This document shows, one piece after another, positions 11,410 to 24,215 of a DNA stretch of 64,000 bases. The position numbers were made by a program, and so were the translations under genes. Below the pieces are notes generated by a model. That model was not told where the DNA came from. It made no database searches and was given only the letters and a program-made list of their open reading frames with translations. The stretch is from assembly GCA_905178155.1 (NCBI GenBank), contig CAJINV010000018.1:68479-132478 (forward strand). Reading direction: 5' to 3'. Source of the stretch: Amoebophrya sp. A120 (lineage: Eukaryota; Sar; Dinophyceae; Syndiniales; Amoebophryaceae). Position 1 is the stretch's first letter. Each line of letters opens with the position of its first letter.

Positions 11410-13101
11410 TGACGGTTGGCATCATAGTTAAAAAAGCGCCCTGCCAAATAATTCAAAGTGGTTTGGTTGCGTTGCGAAGTCAACTACCACTTTCATCGCC
11501 ACTTATGTCAAAGCGATAGACCTCCAGCACCGGGTGCCCGCAGTGTGGAACTCGTATTACACGACTTCTTCCGAAATTTTGCAACGGAAATATCAAGTGT
11601 GCCTAGGATTAGAAATACACTTGGGTATCGTAATAATGCAAATAGAGTTGTACGTATGCTTGTTCGCATTTGGACAGGGAACAATTTTGATTCACATAGA
11701 TCGTGCGGTGGGTGGATGGACAGGAGTCGCCTGCGGCAAATCTCGTCGTATCAACATGCAAACGCGTCCCGTCGAATAGAAAAGCTGCGGCTTGTTTCTA
11801 CTTGGAATCGCAACGATTGCTGGACTTCGTATGCGGCAGAAAGAAGGTTGCTACTACGAAGCAACACAGCTACGAGGCCTTCACTAAGTCCATCATACGA
11901 AAAGTTCTGTAGCTGGCCAAAATCAAGCTAGGTCTTTGGTGCCGAACTATTTCTCATGTCGAGATTTCGCCCGTAGAGCAATGCAAGCTGCGCTTTTGTC
12001 TTTGCACTGACATAAGAGACATGAAGGCTAGGAGCCAGGACAAGAGTCAAGTGCCGTTCTTTTCTGCGTGACGGAAAAAATTTTGCAAATCTGTTAAATC
12101 GCTGCACTCGTTCTCCTTCTCTAGAAACTCATACAGGGGCCGGGCTCGAGCTTGCGAGAGGGACTAGGGCATCCTGATGAAAACACGCCCCACGACACAA
12201 TAAATGGCACAACAGTGGTGTTTCGCACCCAGCAAAACAAGTTACCAGAAGTCACATTCGACCTGCCACTGAATCAATTTCTTTCCACCTGTTCAAAATA
12301 CTCAAGGGTCTCGCGGTTTCTGCTTTTCCACACGCGTCGCGACCATGTCATCTTTTTTTGGCGTGGGACGGGTTTTCAGTTCGGTAGGCTCTCCCTCAGG
12401 GGTGACTTTATGCAAGGAGTAGTCGTGCGGTCCAAATTATGGAGGTGAAAGAACAAGACCATGTCCTCGCTTCTACGTCGTGTCACTTAGGCACATGCAT
12501 GAAGTAAGTAGAGGCACTGAGTGCAGGTAGCGTAGGTCTCGCCACGTCTTGCTTCGGGAAAAGGACATAAGTAAGTACACATCTTTATTTCCTATGAAGT
12601 CGAAGAAAGCGTTTGCAGAAAATTTGTATAAAGATTGAGCAACCGACCAGGACCAAGTGCAAAATAAACGACCAGGCCAGCGGGTCTTTTTCATTGTTGG
12701 ATACCTTCTTTCCACTCTGTACCGCGTCCCACAGCTGTGTGTGCTTCTTTATTTGGTTTGGGGGCATATCCGGCAGGAGAAGCTCGCCCTTATCGTCTCT
12801 TTGTACCTCGTTGTCGTAGTATCAATGTGGCCAGAACACTCAAGTTCTTTAATGGGACATATTGCTCATCTCAATTCTGCATAACAAACTCTTTCTGGAA
12901 AGACAGCACTGTGGCTGTAAAGGAGAATGACGTGCAAAGAGGAACAACTTTCTGTGCACCTCCCGGGCCAGAGGATTGCAAACCGAAAAGTTCCGAAAAA
13001 TCGCCATGATCCGCATAAGAAATCAAGCCGGCGCTTCATCCTATGCATGATTCATTCTCTCGCAATATGTTCTCCAAGGTCATATAGTGTCGTTTGCACT
13101 T
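11410..13101. other. No supported gene
   Basis: No frame here has both a plausible product and a splice context. It may be intronic to the minus-strand gene(s) on either side. Confidence 0.3.
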
Positions 13102-14062
13102 TCATAAATCGCCATGATCGCCCGGCTGGTGGTCCTTGTTGTAACAGCTCGGACCCATCGGGTGCGAGTTGGGGGCCAGTTGCACCTTTCCGTCTGCGTC
13201 GGCCTCCATTGGCAGGCCACTGATGGCACAGATGTGGGCATACCGAGGGTTACTACAACCGTCGCTGAGCGCGCACTTGTCCAGGCATTTGTCGACCTGC
13301 TCTGCTATTGTGCCTGCATATTTTTGATCTGGTTCTTTCAGGTCGCCTCCCTCAACTTTGCTGGGCAATTTGGTGCTCATTTGGTACGCAGCACTAGGCT
13401 GCCACCCATGGGGATACCCGCCGTTCGTTCGCTGGTTTTCGTAGTGCAGCTTCTTCTGGAACTCCTCGCGCGCCTCCTTGGGAAAGTCGACAAAAACGTC
13501 GTGCTGTGGGCGCACTTGGTTTTCTTTGTCCTCCACGATGACTCTATTATTCAACTCAATCTTGCCACTGTCGTGGTACATGTCTTCTCGCTTAATGTGG
13601 GGGTTGGTCTGCAATTCTGGCGGGGGCCCTTTCGGGGGAAAAGTTTTGTGGGGCCCGTAATATGTGTTCATAACTTTGGTTACCTCTTCTGCGTTATGGT
13701 TCACCCCTCGATCAAACTCATTCACGTAACTCCCCAGCAGCACATGGGACGCACCGTACGTTTGGCCGTCCACCTCGACGTGGGCCTTTTGGGAGTCTCT
13801 GTAATCCTTGACGCCGTGCTTTTCCTTTTTTTCTTTGTCCTTTTTCGCGATTCCCTGGATCTTCTTATTCACATGCGCGTCCCAGCTCTTATTTGACCCT
13901 TCCCAAGTGTTTTCGTAGGTAGGCTGCGAGGCATCTGGTTCCGCGCCCGGATTGACCTTCAAGCCGGGAACAAGGACTTCGCCCTGACCTGCAGTTGGGT
14001 CATAATACCCGTTTTCGTCCGCGTTTGCGTATGCAGATGAAGTCCGAGCCTTCTTTTGTGCG
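13102..14062 (-). CDS. Hypothetical secreted-style or disordered protein, C-terminal exon
   Basis: A clean ~290-codon minus-strand frame runs from an acceptor near 14010 (AACTGCAG/GTCAGG) to a stop at 13102. The product is highly charged and has a late cysteine cluster (CLDKCALSDGC, then CAISG and SCYNKD). The start is upstream: an ATG near 14515 opens MPESIDVAADEM, and an acidic segment (DDLDDGEEFVTIEEWL) at about 14350-14430 ends at a GTATGA donor. I could not make the phases of those first exons fit. No family is recognised. The wording DENGYYDP…PGLKV recalls the tail of the 46-52 kb gene (DASGNLMRDEAGN…), so they may be distant relatives. The plus-strand ORF 13114-13896 is its shadow. Confidence 0.6.
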
Positions 14063-14515
14063 TACCTGGTTGTTATGCGCGAATGGTTGTAGCAACTGCA
14101 GCAAAAATAAGAGTGCTGCGTTTCTACTCACACTGCATCATATAAAGCGCTGCGGTTCTTCGCCCCTGCGGAAAATCATTGATCAATAATTTCCAATTAT
14201 ATGATGGAGACGCAAGTCCGCGTAGCCTCTTCTGGGGCGGAAATTTGTGAGGTGCTGGCGCTGCTAGCGACATGGCATGTGATGCCTCTGGCTGTATACA
14301 AGACAAATCTCAGTATCGACTTGCGAGCTCACTTCATCGTCATACCGCTCGCAACCACTCCTCAATAGTGACAAACTCCTCCCCATCATCAAGATCATCC
14401 GCCCCCGTATTTTCACCTGGATTATTTTCTTTTTTCAAAAAAATGGAAGCACCAACACCAACTTTGGTTGCTTCACTGACATCTCGTCAGCTGCAACATC
14501 AATAGATTCCGGCAT

Positions 14516-15943
14516 CGATATGTTGCTGTTTGTCTACAAGATTTTGCTCAGATAACGCCATGGATCGCATGTGGAAATGATCAGACCTCACTGATCTTGT
14601 TCTGTAAATTATAACAGGAACAACATAACTGCAACCACAAAACTCGAAACTAGTAAAACGTTACAACAACACAACCGACTACTCTACATGACTTAATTAG
14701 CGGCCCAAACATAAGGTTCGGGTCAAATGACGTTTTCACCTCGTGGACGTGCGACTCGTATCTCTATCTCTCGAATCCCTCTCAACAAATCTTTCCTGGA
14801 AAGTCTGAACACCTCTCGCAGCGAAATTCTAGGACCCGCTGCCGGCCCTCGCAATTATCAATCATAGTCGTGATTATTTGCTGTTGCCACTACCTAGCAC
14901 CTACCAGATCAGAGTTCAAAGTCACAGTAACGATAAGACGCACGATACACAACGCACCCGCACGATCTACGAAATGCTGATACAACTATGATGAGCGAAC
15001 TCTTGAAATTAGAACTACTAGTGAACGAAAGCGATGCAATGGTAATACAGACGCACGACAAACCGCACACAAATAGGAATGGAACGAAAGTTTCTTGCTG
15101 GCCTTCATTTGAAGAGGAAAAAAGCAAACACGACGGGACTGCGCTCTTTAAGATAGGAGCGCGCATCCCCGCTCCTTCATGTCCGTGGAGCTGCGGACGA
15201 TGCTACTTAGCTGCGCATCGTGTGCTACACGGGTTGTCTGTGCCTTGCGGTTGAAAAATACGTGCTGAATTTTGTAAAAAAAGTTGCGTGGTTTTCGATT
15301 CGCTGTCTACGAGAAAACGCGATCTGTAGGCTCTTCAAGAGAGGCATAAACACAGTCATTGTTCATTAATCAGCGTCTGTCGTACGGGTTCTCTGTCGAA
15401 CTCGAAAGTAGGGACTTCTTCTCCACAAAGCGAGTACTAGTGCGACCGGGTTCGATCGAAATCGCAGTGCGAAGCTTATATAAAAGTCAACTCTTAGTGT
15501 CTTTCTTGAGGTGGAGGAAAGTCGCGTCGTAGGTTGGCAGTACACTCAAATTTGAACTGCGCATTTTAAAAATTAAGAACAAGAAGTCGACAGTTGCATT
15601 AGTACTTAGCAGCGCTTCTGCTAAGTATCTCTTCAGAAAAAAACTAAGTAACTCTACTCCAGAGAGGTAAGTTCCCCACGTGAGTCTTTGCTTACTCACC
15701 ATTGCCCTTAGCAGCGTCCGGCTTAAAAACCATGTGGGGTGGCAGCACCTTCGAAGAGCTCGCACCAGAGGACGACGCAGCGGCGCCTGCGTTAACATTG
15801 TCGTATGCATTGCAAAAAAATTGCACTCGTAGGAACTACAGTATGTACATGACAAGTCTTCCACTTCAGGGAAGATAGCATTTACAAATTCCGTCTCATT
15901 CTCATGGTGAGGAAGTTTGCAATTCTAGTGCCCCTAGTTGCTA
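14516..15943. other. Intergenic, nothing recognised
   Basis: AT-rich with short ORFs only. It separates the stop of the 15.9-22.3 kb gene from the probable start of the next minus-strand gene at about 14515, so it should hold a terminator and a promoter, but I see no recognisable signal. Confidence 0.4.
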
Positions 15944-18900
15944 CTAGTGCGATGATTTTGCAACGCATATGTCGATGTGGTCGTCGAGTTCATCAAGGCT
16001 AATCACCTCGCTTACACCGAGCTTGTCGTCCTTTTTCGCCGATTTTTTCTTCATCGCCTGCGTTTTCTTATCCGCGTCCTGAGATCCCTTTGCTGCTCTC
16101 TTCATCGGAGTTTTTTTCTTCTTCGGTGTTCCCTTGTCCGCATCCTGAGATCCTTTCTCCCTCTTCATCGGAGTTCTTCTCTTCATCGGCGGTTTCGGCT
16201 TCCCCTCTTCTCCCTTCGGCTTCTTTGACGCAGGCAAGGTGCTATTAGTGTTTCCGGGGCTGGAACGCTTGCTGTTACTCGCCTCGGGGGTGTTGAAGGT
16301 GCTGATGCTGGGGATGACGTTGAAAAACGTTGGAAAAATATGAACGACAAAAATGCTGGGCAGAGCCACACTGCGTTTTTATATTTCTCATGCATGTATC
16401 CACATGGAGGCCGAGACGGTATCAAAAGGCATTCCATCATGCAAAATGTCAGAAGTAGCGTATATGTCATGCTAAATGTGATACGTAACCCTGCGCAAGA
16501 AGTATAAAAATCGGCTTGGCTCTGCCCTCTCTACCAACATAGTGCCCCAGAACCGACTGCTGCCCGACCGGGGGATACTCCTTCTTCATAAAATGAACCT
16601 GAGAGTGAGCAGTTGCTTTAGAAGAGGCTCCACCGAACTGGGTCACGCTAAGGTAACTAAGCCGCACTTCTACATCAGCAGAGCCGAACTTGTCATGCGC
16701 TTTTTCTATCAACTTTATGAGAAAGGCCTTCCAAACATCGACCGAAATTTAGAAACTAGAAAAGTACCTTGTTCAGGTAGTTCTGAATCTCGATGTCGTC
16801 CCTCACTTTGTACACGTCCATGATGTACTGGCGCTTGTACTCCATGACATCACTGGACCCCCCGCGAATTTCGTCGTCTTTGCTCTTGGTCCGCACATAA
16901 AGCTCGTGGGTCTTGAACTCGGTCAGAAAAGCCTGCAGGACGTCCTCGCAGGTGAACAAACCTTGTCCAGAAATTTTAATTTTATAGATACATACACACA
17001 CAACAAGCACACGATCTTCAAAAATTTCTTGAGGCTTCACGAATAGAAAAATGCAAGGAATCTACAGCAGTCGTTCATGGGAAAACGAAAAAATCAATCC
17101 TGTGACACCACGTAAACAAAAATGAACAAAGCGGCTTACCTACGTACTTCATCCCCCGGAACCGACTGCAAACCAGCCGGACCGGATGGGGCATGTAGTC
17201 GACCAATATGCTCACTCCACCCTTGCCAAAGCTGGCAATGACGTCATCCCAAAATGCGTAGGTCTTGTGCCGCCGGTACAACGTGCGTTTCGGTAGGTCT
17301 TGCACCACCGGCACCTCTTTTTCCTTTCCTTCGGGCTCCTTGTCCTTGTTCGGCTGCTGCACCCCCAGCGGGGCCTTGTCCAGGAGCTGAGTCTCATCAT
17401 CGGAGGCGGGGCCCTGCTCGTCTTCGTCGGAGTCACTCACGTCCAGGTCGCCGCCGCCCTTCTCGCAGGTTCTGTATTCTGTGCAAAAGTATCGCACTCG
17501 TACTAAGTAAGTAATCGCATTCATGCATTACAAATTCCTTTCTCAGGTTAAATCCGCATTACAAATTTTCTTTCTCATGCTGAGGAAATTTCAATTTGTC
17601 ATGCGATTTATCAGTACTAGTACGAAGCGATACTTTTGCAATGCGTATTCTGGTGTATCCCGCAATAACATCCTCGGATTCCTCCAGTTCCTGGTGCCTT
17701 GCCGCGTCAATTTTGTAGAAGCTGCTGCGGGTCCTGATGTGTGCGAAGATTGTGACTTCATATCTTCATGGCGCTTTGCAAACTTACTCAGCTCTACCTC
17801 CTTACCCACAAAAGCCCTGTAGATTGCGTCTACTGCACACAGTGCGTCTACTTGAAAAGTAACAAAAATTATAAGTACTCGAAGCGAGTGTTGTTCTCAT
17901 AGTCGTAGTATTTGTCGATCGGAAACTCCGGGGCGGTCGTCATATAGCCCTCGCGGAGGGTGGCCCGCTTGGACATATTCGCCGGCTGCTTCTGCGGCAG
18001 CAGGTTGCCGGACTTCACCTTACCGGAGATCTTGCGGAGCTCCGCCCCTGTTACGTAGAAAGAGTTTTATCATGCCAGACTTTATTTCGGGAAAGAACGT
18101 CAAAAACTCACTCGGAAACAATTACCGCGCCAATACTTATTTGGAAAGAAATCTATCAACTTTGAGGCAGCGCGGGGAAGTGAAAAACTAAACGCCGCGG
18201 CGCTATGACGATGGTGCTGGTGGCGCACAAGCACAACGAAAGCAAAGCAAGCAAGTACGCGCGAGGTTGCTGCAGGATTTCGAAGCGCCGTCCAGAAAAA
18301 AAACCGCCGGGCGGGATTCGCTCTGCACCACATGTTTTAAATTTTGACACATGTCGATATCCCACAGAAAAAAGCTGGCAGGGCATGTTTGTAATGCAAA
18401 AACAAATAGAACACGCAAAAAAATCTGCCATGGGCGCCCTCATAGCATGCCACTTTCTTAGGCTACACAATACAAGCTTTTTCGCCAGTTTATATTTTTT
18501 TTGCCTGCAGCGCCAGATTTTACTTCCTCCTGCATTACAAATATGACCTGCCAGCTTTTTCGGCAGGGTAATCGACCTTGACGCGTTCGTTGGCGAGAAC
18601 CTTAAAAGGCCACCGGGCGTCTTTGACACCCATCACGGCGGCGGTGTTCACGTCGAAGACATGGAGGATTTTCTGCTTTTTGTCCTTGCTGATCCACTTT
18701 TTGTAGGGCGGGTTGTGGGTGTTGATGATTTTTCCAGTGACGAACACGCAAGCACTATCCTGTGCAAAAATATCGCATTCGCAAGTATAAAACTCCTGCA
18801 TTACAAAAATTGCTCTTCAAGTAAACCAGCATGACAAATTTTCTTGAGTTTTCTGCTATCGATTTTTCTGAAAATAACTAAGCCAGCATGACAAATCTTC

Positions 18901-21900
18901 ATCACCCTAAGTATATATTGCAACGCGACATCAAAAATGCTCACTCACTTTCTTCATTTCTGCATTACAAATTTGATTTTTTCCAAAAAGGCACGACCCG
19001 GCAACATTGGCACGAGTGCGATGCTTTTGCAGTTTATAATCATCTTCGGAAACTCCGCACTTTTTGCGCCGGAACCAGGTGTCCGGGTCCTCCAGGGTGT
19101 CCGCTGCCACCGCGGGCGGCTTCGACGCCTCGTCCTCCATCGCCCACAATTCGTCATCAGAATTATTTTCCTGCGCCTGCTGCTCTGGCTCTGCGTCCGC
19201 AATCACCGGCTCCGTCGGGATCTCTTCCGCCACCATCTCCTGCAGTCGCGCGGCATTCTGTTTGTAAAGTTTTAGTGTGGGTTAGAGAATGGGAAGCCTT
19301 TGCTTCGAGTGAAAGTCTAGGAACGAACCGGCCCGAGCAAAACAACTCTTCAGGCGCATCAGCAGGCGCGTCAACACTAGTGACAGTGAGCGGCAAGCAC
19401 TTACCTCGTGGTCTGCCAACTGGTCCTCCCGCGCCTGCTCCTCCGCAGCAGCCTGCATCTGCACCAACTCCTCCCGCACGGGCTTCGTGAACCACTCCTC
19501 GTACCCCTCGTCCACATTGTCCTGCAGAAACATCTTGGCATCCGCGGAGTTGTATTTTCCTCCGAGGGTGTCGGCCTTGTCCTTCAGCATCGGATTGTAA
19601 TCACCCCGCTCCAACTTGTTCACAGCTATTCTCGGCAAAAGTATCGCGCTGATATACTAAATCGGCATCTTCATCATCGTCGTGATCCAGCATGACAATT
19701 TTTCATATCGATCCAAATCACCACGAGGCCCTACCTACGTATCTCAATCAGCACGGCCACAAATCCCCTGCGCCGTGGTATTTTCATGACCAAGCAGCGT
19801 GAGAGTCTCTTCGTGAAATTTGAACTCGAGATGCGATTTATACTGCTCAGCGCGATACAATTTCAATGCATAAGGGCAAAGAGCCAGCGAAAATACGGCT
19901 CGTGGACCTTGCGCTCCTCTTCGTCCAAATCCGGAAAGCAAAACGCCTGGGCACTTTGCGACTTATAGCTCATCGCGTCTGCGAATTTCTTCTTGTGTTC
20001 GCTGTAGTCGGCGTACTCGGGGTCGGTAACAAACCAGGCGGTGAGCATCGTACCGCGGAGCGTGTTGTACAACATGCACAGGAAGCAGTCGGTCATAGCC
20101 GCGTCCTTATCCATGTCAATAATCGTGTTGTCCTGCGTCTCCCAACCCTCTTCCGTTTGCTTGTCCAACTGCTCCTGCTTCCAATGCTCGAACTTGTGCT
20201 CAAAAGGGAAGATGGAAATCCAATCCTTCACCGCCGTCGTACTCTTCACCTTAGTAAGTAGCGTGTCGATGAAGGTCGGGTTCTGCAGGATGGAGGTGCT
20301 GGGGTTCAAAATGTCCATTCCTCCTTTCGAGAAGCAGTCCTCGGAGTCGAGCACGATCTGGTAGATTCTCCCAAAAGTGTCGCCGTTTTTCTCATTGATT
20401 CGCAACCTGGAGTGAAAATTTCGGATGGGCGGTAATGAGTAAACTCAGAACTCTTTGTCTCGAAACGATCCACCCCATGTTGGCGTCTAGCATGCAAGCA
20501 AGCACTTCCTCAATATTGAGAACAAAAAACAGGAGGCTCTAGTGAGGACCGACAGAAACACAGTCTACGTAAGTACCCCGTGGTCGATTTCCACTGAATC
20601 TTTTCCCCACAGAGCTTTCCGATCTTCTTCGCATTGAGAGAACCTGTAGAGATTTAATACTTAAGAGTTAAAAACAAGCTTCGGCCCGTTCTCACGCATT
20701 GACTTTCAATCATCATCATCATCTATAAAAAATCCCTCAAAGAAAGAAATAAGTACGTCGCTCGATCCCTCAAAGAAAGAAGTAAATAAGTCTTCAAGAC
20801 TTCTACAAAAAATCCCTCAAAGAAAGAAATAAGTACGTCGCTCGACAGAAGTAGTTTGTAATGCGTAAAGTAGTTTGTAATGCGTAAATACTAAATACCC
20901 AGCAGAAGTAGTCTGTAATGCGTAAACGCTAATACCCAGCTCAACTCGACCGGGGCCGGGTGCGCGTAAATATTTATACTGCAATCAAAAAACAGACTTG
21001 AAGTTGTCGCTGTAAGTGAGTACGTATATAGGTCTAAGTCAGTACGTCGCGCCTTTTTCTCCTGCTTCAGGATGTACTTGTACAGCTTGCAGTAGGTGAC
21101 GATCCCGGGCTGCTCATACAAGTACGTCTGCCGATCCTGCTGCAGCCCGAAGGTTGCAACGATGTTTTTGACCGTTTTGACCATCATCGGATAAGCACCA
21201 GCTGCCCGCCACCCTCTGCGAATTCCATTGCTGTCATCCGGGTCCTCTTTGGATCCTTCCATGATGCCCCAGAAGAAAGCAAGATACTCGAGCATCGGGG
21301 ACCAGCGCTTTTCCTCCTCCTGGTAAATGGCCGTGAAGTCTTCGAAGAAGTACGGGGCAAACGCGTAGGTGTTGGGCGCCTTGTTTTTCGTCATCGCCCA
21401 GAACTCCACTCTATGACTTGCAAAAGTAAGTACTTAGCATCACAATCGCACCTGTGGGTGCCAACCACCGCCATGCATTTCAAATCGCGATCTTCAAGCT
21501 CAGGAAAATCGGCATTACAGCTTTTGCTTTCTCATGCTGAAGAAGTTTGTCACGCGATGGAGATGCTTTTACTTCCTTTTGCAATTCATACATCACGCGC
21601 TGCACCGTCGGGAGCCCCTGCGGGGCTTCGTAGTTATTCAGAATGTCCTCGGGCTTGTAAAACATGTTGATCTGGTTTTTTTTTTGTGGATTATGACGCG
21701 CGTTCTAGTTGCATTGGATCTGCCCACCCACTCAGTGCGGCAGTGCTGATCTCTGGCACGTAGTGTCAAATGTCTTGAGCGTATTGCTATCAACAATGGT
21801 CGAAATTTGTGCCGCCATGCTGTTACGTCAGCGTCATGAGTGCTGCGCTAGCTCACTAGCCAGACCGAAGTCAAGTGAGGCGCGGCACGCAATGCTGCGG

Positions 21901-22267
21901 CGTTATTTGGTGTAGCCAAAAGGAGCGCGCCCCTCCACGCACTAAAATGTCAACGGGAGGGCGGAGAGCTGATGGCTATTTAGAAATCTAAAAATCAAGT
22001 TCGAACCGGCCTCCTACTGTCACTGCAAAAACAAAAACGGCAAGTAAGTACTGCCAGCTTGGACCCATCGTTCACGTCGTTAAGGTCATCGTGGGGAGTA
22101 AGATTCGCATTGTCCGGGTCCGGGAAGACTTTGCGGCAAGCCTGGGTGACAAACTCCAACCAGAACTTCTTCATCCCAGCTTCGAAGCCGTAAATCTTGA
22201 CGAAATCCTTCTGCTCCTCAATGAGGGCGAATCCTCGCTCAGCGACAAGCTCGCTAAGTGCAGCCAT
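15944..22267 (-). CDS. Large multi-exon protein of unknown function
   Basis: ATG at 22267 (MAALSELVAERG…), stop at 15944. Exon 1 leaves at GTACTTAC (donor 22051) and joins in phase to INMFYKPEDILNNYE near 21672. Further exons lie near 21.6, 20.9-21.4, 20.58-20.65, 19.87-20.40, 19.4-19.6, 19.05-19.27, 18.57-18.75, 17.9-18.06, 17.65-17.76, 17.15-17.47, 16.77-16.96, 16.55-16.7 and 15.94-16.34 kb. Six introners split coding sequence in phase. No family was recognised. The product has a folded, aromatic-rich N-terminal half, an acidic glutamate/alanine linker near 19.2 kb, a SDSDEDEQ acidic patch near 17.4 kb, and a lysine-rich tail with repeated TPMKR and KGSQDADK blocks that look like nuclear-localisation sequence. 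A nuclear chromatin- or nucleic-acid-associated role is only a guess from that tail. Confidence 0.65.
16340..16541. mobile_element. Introner, family with GGGCAGAGCC arms
   Basis: Starts TATGAACGAC and ends CCAACATA. Inverted GGGCAGAGCC / GGCTCTGCCC lies ~25 bp inside each end. The flanking 5-mers have diverged (AAAAA / GTGCC). Excising element plus one 5-mer joins …QQSVLG to …FFNVIPSIS in frame. Confidence 0.7.
17475..17647. mobile_element. Introner, F family (GTGCAAAAGTATCGC), 173 bp
   Basis: Perfect 5-bp repeat TTCTG at 17470-17474 and 17648-17652. The ends are inverted repeats around GCAAAAGTATCGCACTCGTA. Removal joins …ESEDVIAGYTR to TCEKGGGDLDV in frame, while reading through gives stops. 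Confidence 0.85.
18358..18570. mobile_element. Introner, B family (CCCACAGAAAAAAGC), 213 bp
   Basis: Starts TATCCCACAG and ends GGCAGGGTA, with inverted arms containing GGCAGG(G/T)CAT. 5-mers GTCGA / ATCGA. Same family as 51768-51937, over 30 kb away. Removal leaves the frame open. Confidence 0.75.
18756..19038. mobile_element. Introner, F family, 283 bp
   Basis: Starts TATCCTGTGCAAAAATATCG and ends TGCAGTTTATA with the inverted arm. Flanking 5-mers AGCAC / ATCAT are diverged. Removal joins …GVSEDD to CVFVTGKIINTHN in frame. Confidence 0.75.
19627..19872. mobile_element. Introner, F family, 246 bp
   Basis: Starts TATTCTCGGCAAAAGTATCG and ends TTTCAATGCATA. 5-mers ACAGC / AGGGC. Removal joins YFRWLFA to NKLERGDYNP in frame. 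Confidence 0.75.
20715..20945. repeat. Short tandem repeats in an intron
   Basis: AATCCCTCAAAGAAAGAA occurs three times (about 20728, 20766 and 20811), usually with ATAAGTACGTCGCTCGA. It is followed by three copies of AGTAGTTTGTAATGCGTAAA-like sequence. The block lies in an intron of the minus-strand gene. Confidence 0.8.
21412..21591. mobile_element. Introner, F family, 180 bp
   Basis: Starts TATGACTTGCAAAAG and ends TTTTGCAATTCATA. 5-mers CACTC / CATCA. Removal joins …GLPTVQRVM to EFWAMTKNK in frame. Confidence 0.75.
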
Positions 22268-23489
22268 CTTCCGTGATTGTTTGGGGAAAAAAGACGAAGG
22301 TGAGTACTTAGGTGATTTGCAAACAGAGTGTGCTTGTAAATGGCGCCAATCGTAAGACGTGACGTTGAAGAGTAGCTTATATTGCAATGCGAAATCTATC
22401 AAAATAGAAGTTTAGGCAAAAGCACAGTAGAAGCGTTTAAGTAAGTTGAAGAGTTTATAAACTCGATTGCGAAAGCAAGTTACTCAGTAGTAAATCGGGC
22501 AAGCCGAATCCCTGTAAGAGGTTTTTGTAGTAAGTAAGTAAGTAAGTCTCAAAACCTAGCACCAGGCTGATGGAGGGGATGCGACTGAAAGTGCTCGCGG
22601 CGCTTATTGCGCAGGCCGCAATTATGAAAAGCCTACATACAAACACGACCGACGCCCCGACCGATAAGCAACGAAGTACACCCGTCGCGCGAGTGATGCT
22701 TTTGCTTTTTGCGATTGCCTATCTTCGTAAGTACTGGCTAAAGCCCAGCGAGCAGTCTGGGTCTTGCTTGGCCGATTCCATATCCGGAAAGGCCTAGGGC
22801 TGCAGATCTCTGAAATAGCCATTATAACGGATCTTGTTGCAATCGCTGCGGATTGATCTCTTCTCTCTGGGTCGCTTCATGCTGAGTCTCGATCTTTCGA
22901 CGGGTACTGCCTGATCAGGATTGGTCACACAAGATGGAGCACTTCGCTATCTACAACCTACTTACAGAAGGCTTGCGCCCTGCGTCTCGCTGTAGAGTGG
23001 ATCTCTGCGCAGTCTAGTACTCGACTCTTGCTACACGAGCGATTCCGCAACTCATGCCTGCTCGCATTTCAGAATCTTGCTGCAGTAGCTGTTCTACCAA
23101 ACATATTTAGCGGCGCAGACATAGGCGTCGTGTCCACAAATTCAAGAGCATATACTAAGTTGCGCCTAAGTACGCAAAGCCAGGAGGCAGGAGCACTTGA
23201 GGGGCGGAGTACTTATTCCATAATTTACACATCGCATCCAAGTACTGAGCCGCGCAAGCCCTGGCGCAGCCCAGCGTGGACATGCTGCGGGCCGGGGACT
23301 CGGGCGGGGTAGGGTTCGATGGCGTGCCAAGCCCCGCCGAGGACACACAAGGCGCCCCGCTTGACATCCAAAAGCCGCTCCTTCCACAGCGGAAGCCAAT
23401 GCTTTGTGCTGCAGGGTTGCCGCTCCGGAAAGCGGGGACTTTTCTTTTGTAAAAAGTGGCGGAAAAGCGGCCGGGCAGCCCAAAATTTC
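22268..23489. other. Intergenic, no supported gene
   Basis: Lies upstream of the ATG at 22267. Runs of AAGTAAGTAAGTAAGT occur near 22530. No domain-bearing frame is visible. The region grades into the hairpin array. Confidence 0.4.
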
Positions 23490-24215
23490 AGGAGGCTAGC
23501 CTTGCATAAGGAGCTTCGGGCGCAGCCCGAAAACTTTCGCCCCGGCCCAGATTTTAGGAGCCTATCCGAGGTTTTGGCCTTCAGAACCTCGCATAGCCCT
23601 CCACGATCCAGAAAAGAACTCTTCGTGGCGCTGTTGCGCCACCCAAGTTTCGAGGTGGCTATGCGAGGTTGTGGCTTTCAGAACCTCGGATAGCCATCCG
23701 CGAACCAAAAAAAAATTCTTCGCGGCGCTGCCGCGCCGCCCAGATTTCGGAGGGGCTATACGAGGTTTTGAAAATAAAAAGCCCGGGTAGGAAGTATACT
23801 CCTCGCGGCACTGCAACGCCGACCAGATTTCGGAGGGGCTATACGAGGTTTTGAAAATAAAGAGCCCGGGTAGGAAGTATACTCATCGCGGCGCTGCTAC
23901 GCCGGCCAGATTTCGGAGGGGCTATACGAGGTTTTGAAAATAAAAAGCCCGGGTAGGAAATATAATCTTCGCGGCGCTGCCGCGCCGACCAAATTTTGAG
24001 AGGGCTATGCGAGGTTCTGGCTTTCAAAACCTCACATAGCCCTCCGCGATCCAAAAAAAAATTCTTCGCGGCGCTGCCGCGCCGCCGAAATTTTGAGAGG
24101 GCTATACGAGGTTCTGGCTTTCGAAACCTCGCATAGCTCTCCGCGATGCAAAAAAAAAAATTTTCGCGGCGCTGCCGCGCCGCCCAGATTTCGGAGGGGC
24201 TATACGAGGTTCTGA
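23490..24215. repeat. Tandem hairpin array, 83-97 bp period
   Basis: Units anchored on TTCGGAGGGGCTATACGAGG or its TTTTGAGAGGG variant recur at about 23746, 23829, 23912, 23995, 24092 and 24189, with less regular units before. Each unit holds the near-palindrome CGCGGCGCTGCCGCGCCG. Several add a second hairpin made by GAGGGCTATGCGAGG and its complement. ORFs across it merely follow the period. Confidence 0.9.

Noticed and set aside
13114-13896. 260-codon plus-strand ORF
   Set aside because: Antisense shadow of the minus-strand frame ending at 13102. The hydrophobic composition is what antisense of a charged protein gives.
22500-22560. Plus-strand genes suggested by many GTAAGT sites
   Set aside because: GTAAGTAC is the complement of the minus-strand donor GTACTTAC. 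No plus-strand exon with a plausible product was found beside these sites.
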